Shown piece after piece: positions 8,797 to 19,160 of a stretch of 64,000 nucleotides of DNA. The notes beneath the pieces were generated by a model that was not told the origin of the DNA, did not search any database, and was given only the letters and a program-made list of their open reading frames with translations. Source of the DNA: Candidatus Symbiobacter mobilis CR. Lineage in GTDB: Bacteria > Pseudomonadota > Gammaproteobacteria > Burkholderiales > Burkholderiaceae_C. Where the stretch lies: assembly GCF_000477435.1 (NCBI RefSeq), contig NC_022576.1, positions 372,001 through 436,000 of the forward strand, written 5' to 3'. How positions within the stretch are numbered: position 1 is the stretch's first letter; each line of letters opens with the position of its first letter. Position numbers and translations under genes: made by a program.

Positions 8797-10131
8797 ATGA
8801 GTGCCAAAGTCTTCGTCAAGACGTATGGCTGCCAGATGAACGAGTACGACTCGGACAAGATCCTCGATGTGCTGCGTTGCACTTGGGGCTATGCGCAGGC
8901 GCAAGACGTCGAAGACGCAGACCTGATCGTTTTCAACACCTGTTCCGTCCGGGAAAAAGCCCGGGAGAAACTGTATTCGGAGCTGGGGCGGGTTCGTCTG
9001 CGCAAAAAACCCAGCGCATTGATTGCCGTTGGAGGGTGCGTGGCCAGCATGGAAGGCACCGCAGTGATCGAGCGCATGCCTTGCGTGAACGTCGTTTTTG
9101 GGCCGCAGACGCTGCATCGGGTGGGGGCCATGGTGCAGGAGTACCTCCGCACCCGTAACCCGCAGGTCGATGTGGGTTTTCCGGGAATCGAGAAATTCAC
9201 ATACTTCCCTATGCCGCAGGTACATGGCGCCAGCGCTTTTGTCTCGATCATGGAAGGTTGCGGCAACCGGTGTAGCTACTGCGTGGTGCCCCTGACCCGT
9301 GGCGAAGAGCAGAGCCGCCCCATGCGCGAGGTACTGCGGGAAGTGACCTGCTTGGCGAGCCAGGGTGTTAAGGAACTGACCCTGTTGGGGCAGAACGTCA
9401 ATGCGTGGGCTTCTCCGCTGCCAGCAGAGTCCGGCCTGGGGCTGGATACCTTATTGGAGGAAGTCGCCAACGTCGCTGGGATCGAACGCCTTCGCTTTCT
9501 GACCAGTCACCCCAGGTTTTTTGTTCCTGGGCTGGTCGATGCGTTCGGGACGATCCCGAAGTTGGCCAGCCAATTGCACTTACCAGTGCAGCACGGTAGC
9601 GATCGCATCTTGGCTGCAATGGGGCGGGGCTACACCGTGGCGCAATACATCGACCTGGTGCAACGATTGCGAGCGGTCCGCCCAGGCATGTCGATTGGTA
9701 GCGATTTCATCGTTGGGTTCCCTGGCGAAACCGAGGAGGATTTTGCACAGCTCATCAAGTTGGTCGATCTCGTCGAATTCGACAACAGCTTCAGTTTTTT
9801 GTACAGCCCCCGCCCCAATACGCCTGCAGCGCTGCTGGAGGACGATACCCCGCGCATGGTCAAGCAGCGCAGGCTGCGTCAGTTGCAAGAAGCAATCACG
9901 CAGAACATCGAACGCATCAGTGCCAGGCTCGTCGGCACAGTGCAGACCGTGTTGGTGGAAGGGCCTTCCGCGCGTGACAGCGCAGAACTGGCGGGCCGCA
10001 CGGAATGCAACAGAGTGGTGAATTTCCCAGGCGTGCCTTCCCTGGTTGGGCAGATGGTTCCAGTGCGGATCACCGAGACCCGCACCTACAGCCTGCGTGG
10101 GGAGTGCCTACAGACGTTCCATCGTTGCTAG
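8797..10131 (+). CDS. miaB: tRNA-2-methylthio-N6-dimethylallyladenosine synthase
   Basis: This 444-residue radical SAM methylthiotransferase adds a methylthio group to i6A37 of tRNAs reading UNN codons. The N-terminal UPF0004 domain carries cluster cysteines in [23 protein letters not shown] and VGGCVA. The radical SAM CxxxCxxC triad is in [16 protein letters not shown]-terminal TRAM-like region ends the protein. The ATG at 8797 was chosen because it places the conserved [10 protein letters not shown] at the expected N-terminus. Confidence 0.95.
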   Translation: MSAKVFVKTYGCQMNEYDSDKILDVLRCTWGYAQAQDVEDADLIVFNTCSVREKAREKLYSELGRVRLRKKPSALIAVGGCVASMEGTAVIERMPCVNVVFGPQTLHRVGAMVQEYLRTRNPQVDVGFPGIEKFTYFPMPQVHGASAFVSIMEGCGNRCSYCVVPLTRGEEQSRPMREVLREVTCLASQGVKELTLLGQNVNAWASPLPAESGLGLDTLLEEVANVAGIERLRFLTSHPRFFVPGLVDAFGTIPKLASQLHLPVQHGSDRILAAMGRGYTVAQYIDLVQRLRAVRPGMSIGSDFIVGFPGETEEDFAQLIKLVDLVEFDNSFSFLYSPRPNTPAALLEDDTPRMVKQRRLRQLQEAITQNIERISARLVGTVQTVLVEGPSARDSAELAGRTECNRVVNFPGVPSLVGQMVPVRITETRTYSLRGECLQTFHRC

Positions 10132-10169
10132 GAAAGCGGTGATCAACAGGGCGATGGGCATTGCAGGGT

Positions 10170-13100
10170 TCAACACGTAGCCTGCATGACGGGATGAAGC
10201 AAGCGGGTGAGGTCGGCAATCGGCATCGGGCGACCATATAGATAGCCTTGGTAGTTGTGGCAACCCATGTCGTACAGAAAGTCGCGCTGGGCAACGGTCT
10301 CCACCCCTTCTGCAATGACCGATAGACCCATGCTCTGTGCAAGGGCGATCACCATCCTCGCGATGGCTGCGTCGTTCGGCTCTACGAGGATGTTGCGCAC
10401 GAAGCTCTGGTCAATTTTGAGCTGATCGAGTGGCAGCCGTTTGAGATACGCCAGGGACGAATAACCCGTTCCGAAGTCGTCCAGCGAGAAGCGCAGCCCG
10501 ATCGACTTGAGCGCATTCATCTTGCCGATGACCGTTTCAACCGTTGAAATCAACAGGCTTTCGGTCAATTCGAGCTTGAGATGGTTGGCACGGGCACCGG
10601 AATGGTGCAGGGTGTGCAATACCTGTTCGACGAATTCATCTTGGTGGAACTGTCTGGCGCTGACGTTCACTGCGATCGTCAAGTGTGCCGTGGCAGGGTC
10701 GTCAGCCCAGCTTGCAAGCTGTCTGCACGCTTCTTCCAATACCCACCGCCCTATGGAAACGATCAAGTGGCTTTCTTCCGCCATGGGGATGAATTCTCCC
10801 GGCGGCACCATACCCCGTTGCGGGTCTAGCCAACGGATCAATGCCTCGAAGCCCAGGATACGCCCGGATTCGTCGACTTGGGGCTGGTAGTACAAGCGGA
10901 ACTCGTTTTCCTGCAAAGCGCGGTGCAGGTTGTGTTCTATCGAGGCGCGGACGTTGACGATGGCCTGCATCTGTGGGTCGAAAAACCGCAGGGTGTTGCG
11001 TCCAGCTTCCTTGGCTTGGTACATCGCCAGCTCGGCCCACTTCAAAGGTTCTTCGATTCCGTCGATCTTGGCGCCATCAAGCAGGGTGATGCCAATGCTG
11101 CAACTGCGCCGGTGTTCGACTTCGTCGATGGTGTAGGGCTGGCATAGCGCTGCGAGGACCTTCACCCCCACCATCTTGGCCTGGTTGGCGGCGTCTTGCG
11201 GCTGGGCGCTGAGGTCCTCCATCAGGACGAGAAATTCGTCGCCGCCCAGGCGTGCCACCGTGTCTCCTTCACGCACGCACGCTGTCAGACGCTTGGCGAC
11301 CTGTTGCAAGAGCTGGTCGCCTTTTTCGTGCCCCAGCGCATCGTTGAAGGTGCGGAAATCATCCACATCGACCTGCAATAGCGCGCACTGATGTTGGTGG
11401 CGGGCACTGGAAGCCAGCGCCTGGTGCAGGCGGTCGGCAAGCAATTTCCGGTTGGGCAGTTTGGTCAGAGGGTCGTAGAACGCAAGCTGCATGAGGCTTT
11501 CTTCGGAAGCCTTGCGTTGGGTGATGTCACTAAAAATGGCGACGTAATGCGTCGTGACTCCGGCAGCCTCGCGTACGGCGCTGATGCTGAACCAGGCAGG
11601 GTACTCCTCTCCGTTTTTGCGGCGGTTCCACAACTCACCCTGCCACATCCCCGTGAACCGGATTCCGGCCCACATGGCATCGTAGTACGAGGATTCCTGG
11701 CGGGCGGTTTTCCACAAGCTGGGGGTTTGCCCCAACACTTCCCCTGCGGTGTAGCCCGTGATATCAGTGAACGCACGGTTGATTCGCAGGATGACCTGGT
11801 TTGCGTCGGTCACGATCATCCCTTCGTGCGATTCAAAGACCGTCGCTGCGATGCGGAGATTCGTCTCGGCTTGCTTGCGTTCGGTGATGTCGCGCAGAAA
11901 AACGAAGAACTGCCCCCCAGGTACATCCCGGTAGGTGGTGCTGACCTCGACGTTCCACAGCGAGCCATCCTTGCGTCGATGGATGGACTCGAACTGCGCA
12001 TTGCCTTCTTCGATGATTTCCTGGATGTGCTTGAGGGTTCTGGCTGCGTCTTCCTGGGTGGTGAGATGGTGGATACGCATTCCGAGCAATTCGTCACGGG
12101 TGTATTTGGACAGTCTGCAGTAGGTGGGGTTGGCGTCCCGAACTTGTCCGCGACCGTCGAGCGAGAGGTAGCCGTCCAGCGTGGTGGCAAGGATGCTTTG
12201 GTAAGCGTCGGTATGCTGCGCGAGCATGTCTTCCCTAGCCATGGCTTGCTGAAGCATGCGCAACATGATCCAGCCGAGTAGCATGGAAAGCAGCAAAAAG
12301 CCCGATGCCACCCCGAGCGTCATGGTGCGTTCTTGCTTCCAGTTCGAGAGGTGGTCTTCGGTCGCAAGGCCCACCAACACCGTCATGGGCGTGGAACCCA
12401 TGCGTTGGAAGGTGATGATCCGATCGATGCCGTCACTGTTGACCGTGGCATCGTAGGTGGCGGATTCGACGCCGGAAGCTGCCAACTTTTGCAATCGCTC
12501 GGACACTTTGTTGTCGCCGATGCGACCGCCTACGCGATCAGCAATGGAGGGGTAGCGTGCAATCAAACCCAAGTCAGCGTCGCGCAGGACGATGGCATCT
12601 TGCGGGCCTATCGAGAAACGGGAGAGCATTCGCGCAAAGTACTCCGGCGTCGTCATGGCATAGACAGTTCCTGCAAAGTGTCCGCCCACTGCGTCGTACC
12701 GCTTGCTCAGGACCATGGCGTATCGATCAGGAGCGCGTAGCAGAAAAGGCTTGGTGACGATCAAGCCCAGGTTGGGGCGTTCTTGGTGGCGAGAGAAGTG
12801 TTCCCGATGGGCGACGTGGACACGGGTGCGGGGGTCGGCAGTACGGTCAATCAGTATCCAGCCTTGCGCGTCGGTGACAGCAATGGCTTCGATGTGGGGC
12901 AGCCGCTGTTCATAACGGTTGACCAGGGCGCCCATGGCTGGAAGATCGATGCTGCCATGCGCAAGGAGTTGGTGTTCCAGTTCATCGCCAAGGGCACTGA
13001 GCGCCAGATCGACCATTTCCATGCCATCGGCCACCTCGCGGTTGACAGCCCGTGCGATGTTTTGGGATAGGGTGCGTGCATTGGCTTCGTGCTGCAACTT

Positions 13101-13199
13101 GCTGCGGTGCAGGGAGTACCAGGACAAGCCGAAAACCAGGATGTTGCTACATACCAGGCTGACGATCAGCAACGAGCGAATGGGCCATTTCGACTTCAT
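10170..13199 (-). CDS. Membrane sensor with PAS-PAS-GGDEF-EAL domains
   Basis: This 1009-residue inner-membrane c-di-GMP enzyme begins with a transmembrane helix (about 8-28). A Cache-like periplasmic sensor (about 35-285) and a second helix (about 295-318) follow. Two PAS domains lie at about 330-450 and 455-575. The GGDEF domain has an intact ARLGGDEF signature near residue 651, and the EAL domain has EALIRW near 784, LELTES, DDFGTGYSSL and EGVET. Both catalytic signatures are intact, so it may be bifunctional or have one domain regulatory. Its start overlaps the stop of the preceding GGDEF gene by four bases (ATGA), so the two are coupled. Confidence 0.92.
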   Translation of the reverse strand: MKSKWPIRSLLIVSLVCSNILVFGLSWYSLHRSKLQHEANARTLSQNIARAVNREVADGMEMVDLALSALGDELEHQLLAHGSIDLPAMGALVNRYEQRLPHIEAIAVTDAQGWILIDRTADPRTRVHVAHREHFSRHQERPNLGLIVTKPFLLRAPDRYAMVLSKRYDAVGGHFAGTVYAMTTPEYFARMLSRFSIGPQDAIVLRDADLGLIARYPSIADRVGGRIGDNKVSERLQKLAASGVESATYDATVNSDGIDRIITFQRMGSTPMTVLVGLATEDHLSNWKQERTMTLGVASGFLLLSMLLGWIMLRMLQQAMAREDMLAQHTDAYQSILATTLDGYLSLDGRGQVRDANPTYCRLSKYTRDELLGMRIHHLTTQEDAARTLKHIQEIIEEGNAQFESIHRRKDGSLWNVEVSTTYRDVPGGQFFVFLRDITERKQAETNLRIAATVFESHEGMIVTDANQVILRINRAFTDITGYTAGEVLGQTPSLWKTARQESSYYDAMWAGIRFTGMWQGELWNRRKNGEEYPAWFSISAVREAAGVTTHYVAIFSDITQRKASEESLMQLAFYDPLTKLPNRKLLADRLHQALASSARHQHQCALLQVDVDDFRTFNDALGHEKGDQLLQQVAKRLTACVREGDTVARLGGDEFLVLMEDLSAQPQDAANQAKMVGVKVLAALCQPYTIDEVEHRRSCSIGITLLDGAKIDGIEEPLKWAELAMYQAKEAGRNTLRFFDPQMQAIVNVRASIEHNLHRALQENEFRLYYQPQVDESGRILGFEALIRWLDPQRGMVPPGEFIPMAEESHLIVSIGRWVLEEACRQLASWADDPATAHLTIAVNVSARQFHQDEFVEQVLHTLHHSGARANHLKLELTESLLISTVETVIGKMNALKSIGLRFSLDDFGTGYSSLAYLKRLPLDQLKIDQSFVRNILVEPNDAAIARMVIALAQSMGLSVIAEGVETVAQRDFLYDMGCHNYQGYLYGRPMPIADLTRLLHPVMQATC

Positions 13200-15850
13200 G
13201 CTGTGTGCTCTGTATCCAAGGTTGGGGTATCGAACTGGACAGCATTGCGCCCGGAGGCCTTGGCGCGGTACATCGCGGTGTCGGCATTGCGCAGGATGTC
13301 GTCCTGGCGGAGCTGGCTACCCACGAAAAGGGTCACACCGATACTGACTGAGCTGAGGTGCTCGATGGTCTGGGATCGGGGAGTGTCCACCGTGAGGGTA
13401 TAGGGTACTGACAGGGCTGTACAAATTTTCTTGGCGATGTGCTGGGCTTGCGAGGCTGAGTACGCTCGTTCCTCGTCCAGCTCGGTCAGCAGTACGACGA
13501 ACTCGTCGCCCCCCAGACGGGACACCGTATCCGCAGCACGCACACATGCCGAGATTCGCCGACCCGCTTCGATCAACAGCGCATCGCCTACCAGGTGCCC
13601 GTAGTTGTCGTTGAGCGGTTTGAAATTGTCCAGGTCGAGCAGCAGCACCGCGCAATGGCGCCCGCTACGCTGGCTTGATGTCATCGCTTGCGCCAGGGCG
13701 TCTCCCAGCATTCGTCGGTTGGGGAGTTGGGTAAGGGGGTCGTAGAACGCCATCCGATGTACCTGGTTTTCGCGTTCCTTGCGGTCATGGATGTCTTGCA
13801 TCGAACCAAATAAGCGTTCGACGTTGCCATCCGCACCGGTATGGACGTAGCCTCGCCCCAGGCAGATGCGGGTTTGCCCATCTGCACGAAGAATTTCCAG
13901 TTCCAGCTCGAAGGGTTCTTTGTCGTGTAGTGCCTTGTCGATGACTTCCCGCAACCGTTGCATGGATGTCGTGGAGAAGCACTGGTCATGTTCGGCAAAG
14001 GGCGGGGCACCCTCGGCAGGGTCACGCTGAAAAAGGCGGAACATCTCTTGCGACCAGGTGACGGTATCTGTGCCGATATGCCATTCCCAGCTTCCCACGT
14101 GGGCAATGCCTTCCGTGCGGGAAAGCATGGCTTCGTGCTTGGCCAACCGCGCCTGGATCTGGGTGCGTTCGGTGACATCGCGCAAGAAAACGAATAGGTG
14201 CATGGCATCGCTGCGATGAACGATGGTGCTGATTTCGACGTTCCAGACAGAACCATCCTTACGGCGGTGGCAAGTTTCAAAAAGATCGCGGCCTTCCCGC
14301 ATCAGCTTCTCGAGGTGCTGTGCGGTGGATGCTGCGTTTTCCACGGCTTCCAGATCGGGGATGCGCATACGCAGCAATTCCTCGCGGGAATACCCAGACA
14401 TTTGGCAGTAGGCGTAGTTCACGTCCAGCAGCCGACCTTCTGCGTCGGTTTTCCAGAAACCATCAAGGCTAGTGTTGATGATGGTCTGCATCGCTGCTGT
14501 ACTCTCCTGCGAAGCATGTTGGGCTGCCTTGAGCGCAGAGATATCGACATGGGTGATCGTCACCCCCGTTTGCGCGTGCATGTGCCATGGCAGGACACAG
14601 CAGTGGAACCAGCGCACAGGCTCGTCGGGACAACGACAAGGGTACTCTGCCTGAAAGAGGGGAGATTCCCCATGGAGTACGGCTTCGATGCCGGCAGATA
14701 GATTCGGAAAATCGTGGCAGGGAGGGCAACTGGAGCGGTAGTCCTGACCAGATGGGGCTATTCTGCAGCTACGGCATGCCGTGTGGGCTGGGTGATCGGC
14801 AAAAGCACGCCAGCGTTCGTTGACACGGATCAACGCACCCTGGGCATCGAGGACGGCGACTTCTGCAGCCACGGAATTCAGAATTTGCACCTGAAAAGCG
14901 AGGCTGTCATGCAATGCCGCCTCTACCGACCTGCGATGCGACATCAGCAGAAGGACGCAGACTCCAACGCCAACGAGAGTGAGAGCGAGCGCCCAAAAGA
15001 ACAGCCCATGGTGATACGAGGGCGAATGAGCCAAGGCAACATGGGCAAGGTGCGCGCTCATGAGGGTTTGGATAACGGCGAAAGTGGTGATCAGTAACGC
15101 ACTCACCCGTTCGAAACGGATAGCAGCCCATAGCACGATCAGCAATGTCAGGCAATAGGACACCAGCCCATACGTTGTTTCGACCTTGTCATTCCAGAAC
15201 GGCAGGCTTCCTACCGTAGCAAGCAATACCAAGCATCCAAGAAAGGCCCGGATGTCGGAGGAAGAAGGAAAGGTGCGATGCGCCCACCACGTCCACAGTG
15301 CAAGAAGAAGAGGAGTGAATAGCAACACGCCCAAAACATTACCCTGCCACCAATGGATGGCAAGCGGGAGCGGGTCATCGACGATGTCCGCCAATTGCTG
15401 GGACAAAAACCAAACCATCGCATGGAGTGCTGCCCCCAGTGATGCGGACATTGCCAGCACAAAAAAATCCCGAGGGTGCCCAAACCCAGGGTCGAAGCGT
15501 TCATCATGGGCAAGCACCCTGCAAGAGAGCGCGGCAGCAGCGGTGCATCCCATCGCGATCAGCGCTGCATTCCACCATGGGTATCCCTGTTGAAGTTGGA
15601 GTAGCCATGCGCCAAGAAAGACAACGGGGATGTACCCACGTCCTCCCAGGATCAACGCAACCAGGGCAATGCCGGCTGGAGGCCAGAGCAGATGGCCACC
15701 ACAAATCGGTATGGTGAAAGCGTGCTGCGCAAATGCCCCTGCCAGAACGTAGGCTGCAAGCCAAGCCAATCGCGCAGCAAGGGACTGCGGCAGCGTAGCC
15801 AACCCGGCAAGGGAAGAGCGGGAAGTCATGTGGGGCAGGAGGTCAAGCAC
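13196..15850 (-). CDS. MASE1-PAS-PAS-PAS-GGDEF diguanylate cyclase
   Basis: This 884-residue protein starts with a multi-helix MASE1-type membrane sensor (about 20-305). Three PAS-like domains follow at about 320-435, 445-565 and 570-690. The C-terminal GGDEF domain has an intact SRLGGDEF motif near residue 779. The first PAS is unusual in holding many cysteines, including CRSC, CPPC, PCRC and a CC pair, which could bind metal or respond to redox state. No EAL domain is present, so it should make c-di-GMP. It is the first gene of a coupled pair with the EAL-containing protein. Confidence 0.9.
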   Translation of the reverse strand: MLDLLPHMTSRSSLAGLATLPQSLAARLAWLAAYVLAGAFAQHAFTIPICGGHLLWPPAGIALVALILGGRGYIPVVFLGAWLLQLQQGYPWWNAALIAMGCTAAAALSCRVLAHDERFDPGFGHPRDFFVLAMSASLGAALHAMVWFLSQQLADIVDDPLPLAIHWWQGNVLGVLLFTPLLLALWTWWAHRTFPSSSDIRAFLGCLVLLATVGSLPFWNDKVETTYGLVSYCLTLLIVLWAAIRFERVSALLITTFAVIQTLMSAHLAHVALAHSPSYHHGLFFWALALTLVGVGVCVLLLMSHRRSVEAALHDSLAFQVQILNSVAAEVAVLDAQGALIRVNERWRAFADHPAHTACRSCRIAPSGQDYRSSCPPCHDFPNLSAGIEAVLHGESPLFQAEYPCRCPDEPVRWFHCCVLPWHMHAQTGVTITHVDISALKAAQHASQESTAAMQTIINTSLDGFWKTDAEGRLLDVNYAYCQMSGYSREELLRMRIPDLEAVENAASTAQHLEKLMREGRDLFETCHRRKDGSVWNVEISTIVHRSDAMHLFVFLRDVTERTQIQARLAKHEAMLSRTEGIAHVGSWEWHIGTDTVTWSQEMFRLFQRDPAEGAPPFAEHDQCFSTTSMQRLREVIDKALHDKEPFELELEILRADGQTRICLGRGYVHTGADGNVERLFGSMQDIHDRKERENQVHRMAFYDPLTQLPNRRMLGDALAQAMTSSQRSGRHCAVLLLDLDNFKPLNDNYGHLVGDALLIEAGRRISACVRAADTVSRLGGDEFVVLLTELDEERAYSASQAQHIAKKICTALSVPYTLTVDTPRSQTIEHLSSVSIGVTLFVGSQLRQDDILRNADTAMYRAKASGRNAVQFDTPTLDTEHTA

Positions 15851-15904
15851 GCGCCGCCCCAGGAGGAAACGGCAGAACGACAGGGAAGTACAAAAAGGAG
15901 AGAT

Positions 15905-17071
15905 TCAAGGGCGCACGAGCGTGGCTTCGAGCTGGAGTGCGCGAATCCTGGTTATGACATGCGTGGCCTGCACACGGGAGGAAAAAGGACCTACGCGAAC
16001 CCGGGTCAGCTCTTTGCCACGGGCGCGTACCTCTTGCAAAGTCACTGGGAAACCATGGCCTATCAGCCTTGCTTGTACTGCGTGGGCGTTGGCTGGATTG
16101 GCAAAAAGACCTGCGTTGACGAAATACGGACGAGCCACTGCGGGCACGGCTGGGGCAGTATGTGGTGGGATATGTGGCACGGGAGGCACAGCCTGCACTG
16201 CTGCGGAAACGGCCGGCGCGGGAAGTGGCTGCAAGATCGGTGCGTCTACCGCTGGCGCGGGGGCAGGGGGTTCCCCAGAGGAAGAAGCTGGGGATGGGAC
16301 GGCAGTCGCCTGAGGCTCTGAAGAAGGCGAAGATACCGGGGCTACTGCACTAGATGCAGTCTCGGAGGCAGGCAGTGCCATAGGAACGGCAGGAACCGCC
16401 GGACAAGTGACTGGTGGGCAGGAAGCTGGAGTGAGCGCCGCAGAAGCAGCCGGGACGACGGGGCCGGAAGCGCTGGCGGCAGACACCGCCCCAGGGGCAA
16501 GGGGAAGCGCGGGCTTGGCGGGGAATAGGACAAACACCAAAAGCCCGAGTATCCAAACGAAGAAGTTGGCCATGAGGATGCGGATCAGACGCCGACGCGT
16601 ACTGGCGATCTGTTCCAGTGCCGTGCATGCATCCTGCAAGGTGGGATGTGCAGCCAGCGCACGGTAGACCAGAGTACGGCACCGTGCGTGGAAGAGAAGG
16701 TCGCCGACGGCTCCGGGAATCAGGAAAGCCAGTACCAAGAGCGAGGCCATGATACCAAGCTCAATGGGCTGCGGCCAGCGCAAAACCAGGCGCCCCAAGC
16801 CCAGTACCAGCAAGGGAATGGCCGTGACGAGGGCCAGGTACGCAAGCAGCGCCCCCCACATCTTGCGGAACACCATCCAATTGATGGTGTTCAGGCTGGC
16901 GGCCCAGTTCCAGGAAGGAACGTACCAGCTCGTGCGGTTGCTGGCTTCGAGTTTGGCGAATACGCCGAGGTAGTGGTCGGGATGGAGTTCGCCGACGATG
17001 GCACGGTACAGGGAGGATACGGCAGGGTAAGGAAAGCGATCCAGCGATAGGGGAGGTTCGGTCTCGGCCAT
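15905..17071 (-). CDS. Membrane protein with C-terminal SPOR domain
   Basis: This 388-residue protein has an N-terminal cytoplasmic region containing HPDHYLGVFAKLEA. Membrane segments at about 70-125 resemble the DUF2628-type hydrophobic block, and one more anchor sits near 168-185. A long Ala/Pro/Ser/Val-rich linker (about 190-310) leads to a SPOR domain at the C-terminus (PYFVNAGLFANPANAHAVQARL through RVRVGPF). SPOR domains bind denuded peptidoglycan glycan strands, often at the septum, so a cell-envelope or division role is likely but unproven. It is divergent from dusA. Confidence 0.75.
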   Translation of the reverse strand: MAETEPPLSLDRFPYPAVSSLYRAIVGELHPDHYLGVFAKLEASNRTSWYVPSWNWAASLNTINWMVFRKMWGALLAYLALVTAIPLLVLGLGRLVLRWPQPIELGIMASLLVLAFLIPGAVGDLLFHARCRTLVYRALAAHPTLQDACTALEQIASTRRRLIRILMANFFVWILGLLVFVLFPAKPALPLAPGAVSAASASGPVVPAASAALTPASCPPVTCPAVPAVPMALPASETASSAVAPVSSPSSEPQATAVPSPASSSGEPPAPAPAVDAPILQPLPAPAVSAAVQAVPPVPHIPPHTAPAVPAVARPYFVNAGLFANPANAHAVQARLIGHGFPVTLQEVRARGKELTRVRVGPFSSRVQATHVITRIRALQLEATLVRP

Positions 17072-17127
17072 GCACTATTCTTGCACGCACCCTTTCCGAT
17101 GGTTCGACGCGCTTACGCCTGCTTGCA

Positions 17128-18165
17128 ATGCCTACACCCTCCGTTTGCGCTACCCACCACACTGTTTGTGTTGCGCCGATGCTCGACCTTACGGATCGGC
17201 ATTGCCGACATTTCCACAGGCTCTTGACCAAGCGTGCGTTGCTCTATACCGAAATGGTCACTACGGGGGCTTTGTTGCATGGCGACGTTCCACGCCATTT
17301 GCGCCATGACGAAGACGAAGCCCCCGTAGCCTTGCAGCTCGGGGGTAGCGACCCAGCAGAACTTGCGCAGTGCGCCAGGCTGGGGGAGCAGTGGGGCTAC
17401 ACGGAAATCAACCTCAATTGCGGCTGCCCCAGCGAGCGGGTGCAACGGGGTGCATTCGGGGCCAGCCTGATGCAGGCGCCGCACCGTGTGGCAGAGTGCG
17501 TGGCGGCGATGTGCGACGCAGTCTCCGTGCCGGTGACCGTCAAACACCGCATCGGTATCGACAAGATCGAAAGCTACGACTTTGTGCGAGATTTCGTCGG
17601 TACTGTCCACGAGGCCGGGTGCCACACTTTCATCGTGCATGCCCGCAACGCCTGGTTACAGGGGCTGTGCCCGGCGCAAAACCGTAGCATTCCCCCTTTG
17701 CGGCCACAGTGGGTGTACCAGCTCAAGCGCGAATTTCCCCAACTTTGCATCGTCCTCAACGGTGGGGTGACGACGAACGAAGAAGTACGGATGCACTTGG
17801 ATCCAGTGGACGGCGTGATGCTTGGCAGGGCGGCCTACAGATACCCGTGGCTGTTGCACGAGTGGGATGGCGCATTTTTCGGCACACAGCCCAGGACGTT
17901 GGATCGGGATGCCATCGAACGGCAGATGGTCGAGTACATGCACCGCCAAGCCCGGGAAAACGGCACCCCATGGCCATCGATTGCCCGGCACATGCTGGGG
18001 CTGCGGCATGGCTTGCCTGCTGCACGGCGCTGGCGGCAAGTGTGGGGCGATGCCTCCTTGCGCCAGGAAGCACCGGAACGGGTGATGGAGTGGGCACGCA
18101 TAGGCGTGCTGCCGGTCAGGCAAACAGCTTTGGCCAAGATGCCTCCCGCCGCGCAGCAGTTGTAG
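17128..18165 (+). CDS. dusA: tRNA-dihydrouridine(20/20a) synthase
   Basis: This 345-residue FMN enzyme reduces U20/U20a in the tRNA D-loop. It shows the Dus TIM-barrel landmarks: VAPMLDLTDRHCR at the N-terminus, the INLNCGCPSERVQ active-site segment near residues 94-106 with the catalytic Cys, VKHRIGID, HARNAWLQG and DGVMLGRAAY. The ENLNCGCPS-like motif and length favour DusA over DusB or DusC. Confidence 0.92.
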   Translation: MPTPSVCATHHTVCVAPMLDLTDRHCRHFHRLLTKRALLYTEMVTTGALLHGDVPRHLRHDEDEAPVALQLGGSDPAELAQCARLGEQWGYTEINLNCGCPSERVQRGAFGASLMQAPHRVAECVAAMCDAVSVPVTVKHRIGIDKIESYDFVRDFVGTVHEAGCHTFIVHARNAWLQGLCPAQNRSIPPLRPQWVYQLKREFPQLCIVLNGGVTTNEEVRMHLDPVDGVMLGRAAYRYPWLLHEWDGAFFGTQPRTLDRDAIERQMVEYMHRQARENGTPWPSIARHMLGLRHGLPAARRWRQVWGDASLRQEAPERVMEWARIGVLPVRQTALAKMPPAAQQL

Positions 18166-18205
18166 GAGCGGCGGCAGCCGTAGAGGCAGGTGTTGCGGGA
18201 AGTCT

Positions 18206-19120
18206 CTACGCCCCCTTGTTGACCTGCGTCATCTTCATGGCCGAAGTCAGCAGTGCGCTGAGTTCGGTCATATTGCTCGGAACGATGAGTGTGGTCGTGG
18301 CATCGGCGGCGACACGCGAATAGGCTTCGATAGACTTTTCTGCCACTTTGAGCTGCACGGCTTGTTCCCCCCCGGGCTGGCGGATCGCAGCAGCGATGCG
18401 CTCAATGGCTCGTGCGTTGGCTTCGGCAACGGCCAGCGTGGCCTGGGCTTCGCCTTGGGCGCGGTTGATTTCGGCCTGTTTTTCCCCTTCGGAACGGGCA
18501 ATAAAGGCTTCGCGCTCGCCAGCCGCGATGTTGATGTTTTCCTGCCTGCGGCCTTCGGAAGCGGCGATAAGCGCACGCTTTTCGCGCTCGGCTGTGATTT
18601 GCTGCTGCATCGCGTGCAAAATTTCCTTGGGCGGGGTCAAGTCCTTGATTTCATAGCGCAAGACCTTCACCCCCCAGTTCGTTGCGGCTTCATCAATGGC
18701 TTGTACTATCTGGGCGTTGATGATTTCTCGTTCCTCGAACGTCTTGTCGAGTTCGAGCTTGCCGATGACGGAACGCAGCGTCGTTTGCGCCAACTGCGAA
18801 ATAGCAGCGATGTAGTTGCTGGCTCCATAGCTTGCGCGCATCGGGTCGGTGACCTGGAAATACAGGATTCCATCGACCTGTAACTGCGTGTTGTCGCGGG
18901 TGATGCATACCTGGCTGGGAATATCCAGGGGAATTTCCTTGAGCACGTGCTTGTACGCGACCCTGTCGATGAAAGGCATGAGCAGGTTCAACCCTGGGGT
19001 GAGCGTACCGTTGTACTTGCCCAGCCGCTCGACGACCCAGGCATGTTGTTGGGGAACGACCTTGACTGACTGGGTGACGAAGACCACAGCAATGATGAAG
19101 AGGATGACGGCGACTTCCAT
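18206..19120 (-). CDS. qmcA: SPFH/stomatin-family membrane protein (QmcA-like)
   Basis: This 304-residue protein has one N-terminal membrane helix (VAVILFIIAVVFV). The SPFH band-7 domain follows (VPQQHAWVVERLGKYNGTL, NTQLQVDGILYFQV), then an Ala/Glu/Arg-rich coiled coil with AEREKRALIAASEGRRQ and repeated GE(R/K)QA units. QmcA-like proteins oligomerise in membrane microdomains and pair with NfeD proteins. The nfeD gene lies directly upstream with a 40-base gap. The ATG at 19120 is used because upstream in-frame sequence is not conserved-looking and overlaps nfeD. Confidence 0.9.
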   Translation of the reverse strand: MEVAVILFIIAVVFVTQSVKVVPQQHAWVVERLGKYNGTLTPGLNLLMPFIDRVAYKHVLKEIPLDIPSQVCITRDNTQLQVDGILYFQVTDPMRASYGASNYIAAISQLAQTTLRSVIGKLELDKTFEEREIINAQIVQAIDEAATNWGVKVLRYEIKDLTPPKEILHAMQQQITAEREKRALIAASEGRRQENINIAAGEREAFIARSEGEKQAEINRAQGEAQATLAVAEANARAIERIAAAIRQPGGEQAVQLKVAEKSIEAYSRVAADATTTLIVPSNMTELSALLTSAMKMTQVNKGA

Positions 19121-19160
19121 GGCAACTCCTTGTAACAACGGGGACAGGGGAATCAAAAGT

